Source: Micromonospora coerulea
Lineage (GTDB): Bacteria; Actinomycetota; Actinomycetes; Mycobacteriales; Micromonosporaceae
Length of the DNA: 64,000 bases
Assembly: GCF_016598485.1 (NCBI RefSeq)
Contig: NZ_JAEMUW010000009.1
Coordinates: forward strand, 157,985 to 221,984
Direction: 5' to 3'
Shown here: positions 63,318 through 64,000 of the stretch, one piece after another
Numbering within the stretch: position 1 is the first letter of the stretch
Layout: every line of letters starts with the position of its first letter
Position numbers and translations under genes: made by a program
The notes under the pieces: model-generated
The model's input: the letters and a program-made list of their open reading frames with translations, nothing else
Database searches by the model: none
What the model was told of the DNA's origin: nothing

Positions 63318-63327
63318 GAGGTGTCGG
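63318..63327 (+). repeat. Target-site duplication, right copy
   Basis: GAGGTGTCGG repeats the sequence before the left inverted repeat and restores the tnpB reading frame. Confidence 0.9.
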
Positions 63328-64000
63328 CGGCCATGCTTCAGCAGGCGCTGGCGGATCTGAACGCCGGGTACCGGAACTATTTCGCCTCGCTGTCCGGCGC
63401 GCGTAAGGGCCGTAAGGTCGCCCCGCCGAGGTTCCGGTCGCGCAAGGACAACCGGCAGGCGATTCGCTTCACCAGGAACTCCCGGTTCGCGATATTGGGT
63501 AACGGGCGCCTGAGATTGCCGAAGATCGGCGAACTGCCGGTCCGGTGGTCGCGGACGCTGCCGGCCGAGCCCAGTTCGGTCACGATCATCCGGGATGCGG
63601 CGGGCCGGTACTTCGCGTCGTTTGTTGTGACCACCACGGACGCGCCGCTGCCGGAGACGGGTTCGGAAGCGGGCATCGACCTGGGTCTGACCCATTTCGC
63701 GGTCCTGTCCAACGGCACGAAGATTGCCGCGCCGAAGTTTCTGCGCCGTGCTTCCCGCAAGCTGCGCCGGTTGCAGCAGTCCCTGTCCCGCAAGCAGCGG
63801 GGCAGCGCGAACCGCAAGAAGGCCGTGTTCAAGGTCGCCAGGGCGCATGCCAAGGTGGCCGACACTCGGCGAGACTGGCAGCACAAACTGTCAACCACGT
63901 TGATCCGCGACAACCAAGCGGTGTACGTGGAAGATCTGTGCGTGACCGGTCTCGCCCGGACCCGGCTGGCCAAGTCCGTGCATGATGCGGGCTGGGCGCA
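63318..64000 (+). pseudogene. tnpB: tnpB, 3' part (continues past the window)
   Basis: The frame resumes EVSAAMLQQALADLNAGYRN and continues with PPRFRSRKDNRQAIRF, a RuvC-I segment EAGIDLGLTHFAVLSNG with its Asp, and YVEDLCVTGLARTRLAK with the RuvC-II Glu. TnpB proteins are RNA-guided nucleases linked to IS605/IS607 elements. The C-terminal zinc finger and the last RuvC Asp lie outside the window, as would an omega RNA. The gene cannot be made whole because of the IS insertion. Confidence 0.9.

Overview
The window is high-GC DNA with GTG and ATG starts, dense gene packing and many 4-bp stop/start overlaps. It carries a SigD/RsdA pair, an mce lipid-import operon and a LexA box of the actinobacterial GAAC-N4-GTTC type. 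This points to an actinomycete, probably a Micromonosporaceae member; the family placement is inference from gene content and style. I saw no rRNA, tRNA or CRISPR array.

Layout. 0-28 kb is mostly housekeeping and accessory metabolism in short units: a DinB-fold protein divergent from a WYL regulator, a small GntR regulator with two tiny ORFs, hydrolases, VOC proteins, a Bcr/CflA efflux pump, an L,D-transpeptidase, a lipid kinase, class III CoA-transferase, enoyl-CoA hydratase, FUSC and RraA-like proteins, an FMN glutamate-synthase-like enzyme, an SOS-type DNA polymerase IV, nicotinate phosphoribosyltransferase, an FAD monooxygenase, a GH15/GH63-like debranching enzyme, a FetB-like permease, a secreted phosphoesterase and a Tat-exported PGRP amidase. 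Several of these have a TANNNT box 6-8 nt before the start codon, which suggests leaderless transcripts.

28.1-39.8 kb is one catabolic operon behind a LacI regulator with three palindromic operator sites. It encodes two sugar ABC permeases, a binding lipoprotein, two divergent ADP-ribosylglycohydrolase-family enzymes, a ribokinase-like kinase, a TIM-barrel/SUMF1-like fusion, a class III CoA-transferase and a CitE-like CoA-ester lyase. No ATPase is encoded. The simplest reading is import of a ribosylated compound, cleavage of the riboside, phosphorylation of the sugar and CoA-dependent breakage of an acid aglycone. The substrate is unknown, and this is the best candidate for an undescribed pathway in the window.

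40-48.7 kb holds a Tat-exported PHP-type phosphoesterase, an SPFH/band-7 protein, a PadR regulator with a frameshifted membrane protein, an orphan CHASE3-like histidine kinase, the sigD-rsdA pair and a WrbA-like flavoprotein. 48.9-60.1 kb is a complete mce operon: mceG ATPase, two YrbE permeases, MceA-F and two Mce-associated proteins.

60.3-64.0 kb is a nested mobile region. A tnpB gene is split by an ISAs1-family element with 18-bp perfect outer inverted repeats and a 10-bp target duplication. The element has a second, internal copy of its right end just after the transposase gene and carries an LtrA-like membrane-protein gene between the two right ends. It is therefore a cargo-bearing 'transporter IS'.

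Decayed genes are frequent: AraC (3.9 kb), SRPBCC-like and SigJ-like fragments (27.8-28.1 kb), a TetR 3' end (40.0 kb) and the PadR-partner membrane protein (44.1 kb).
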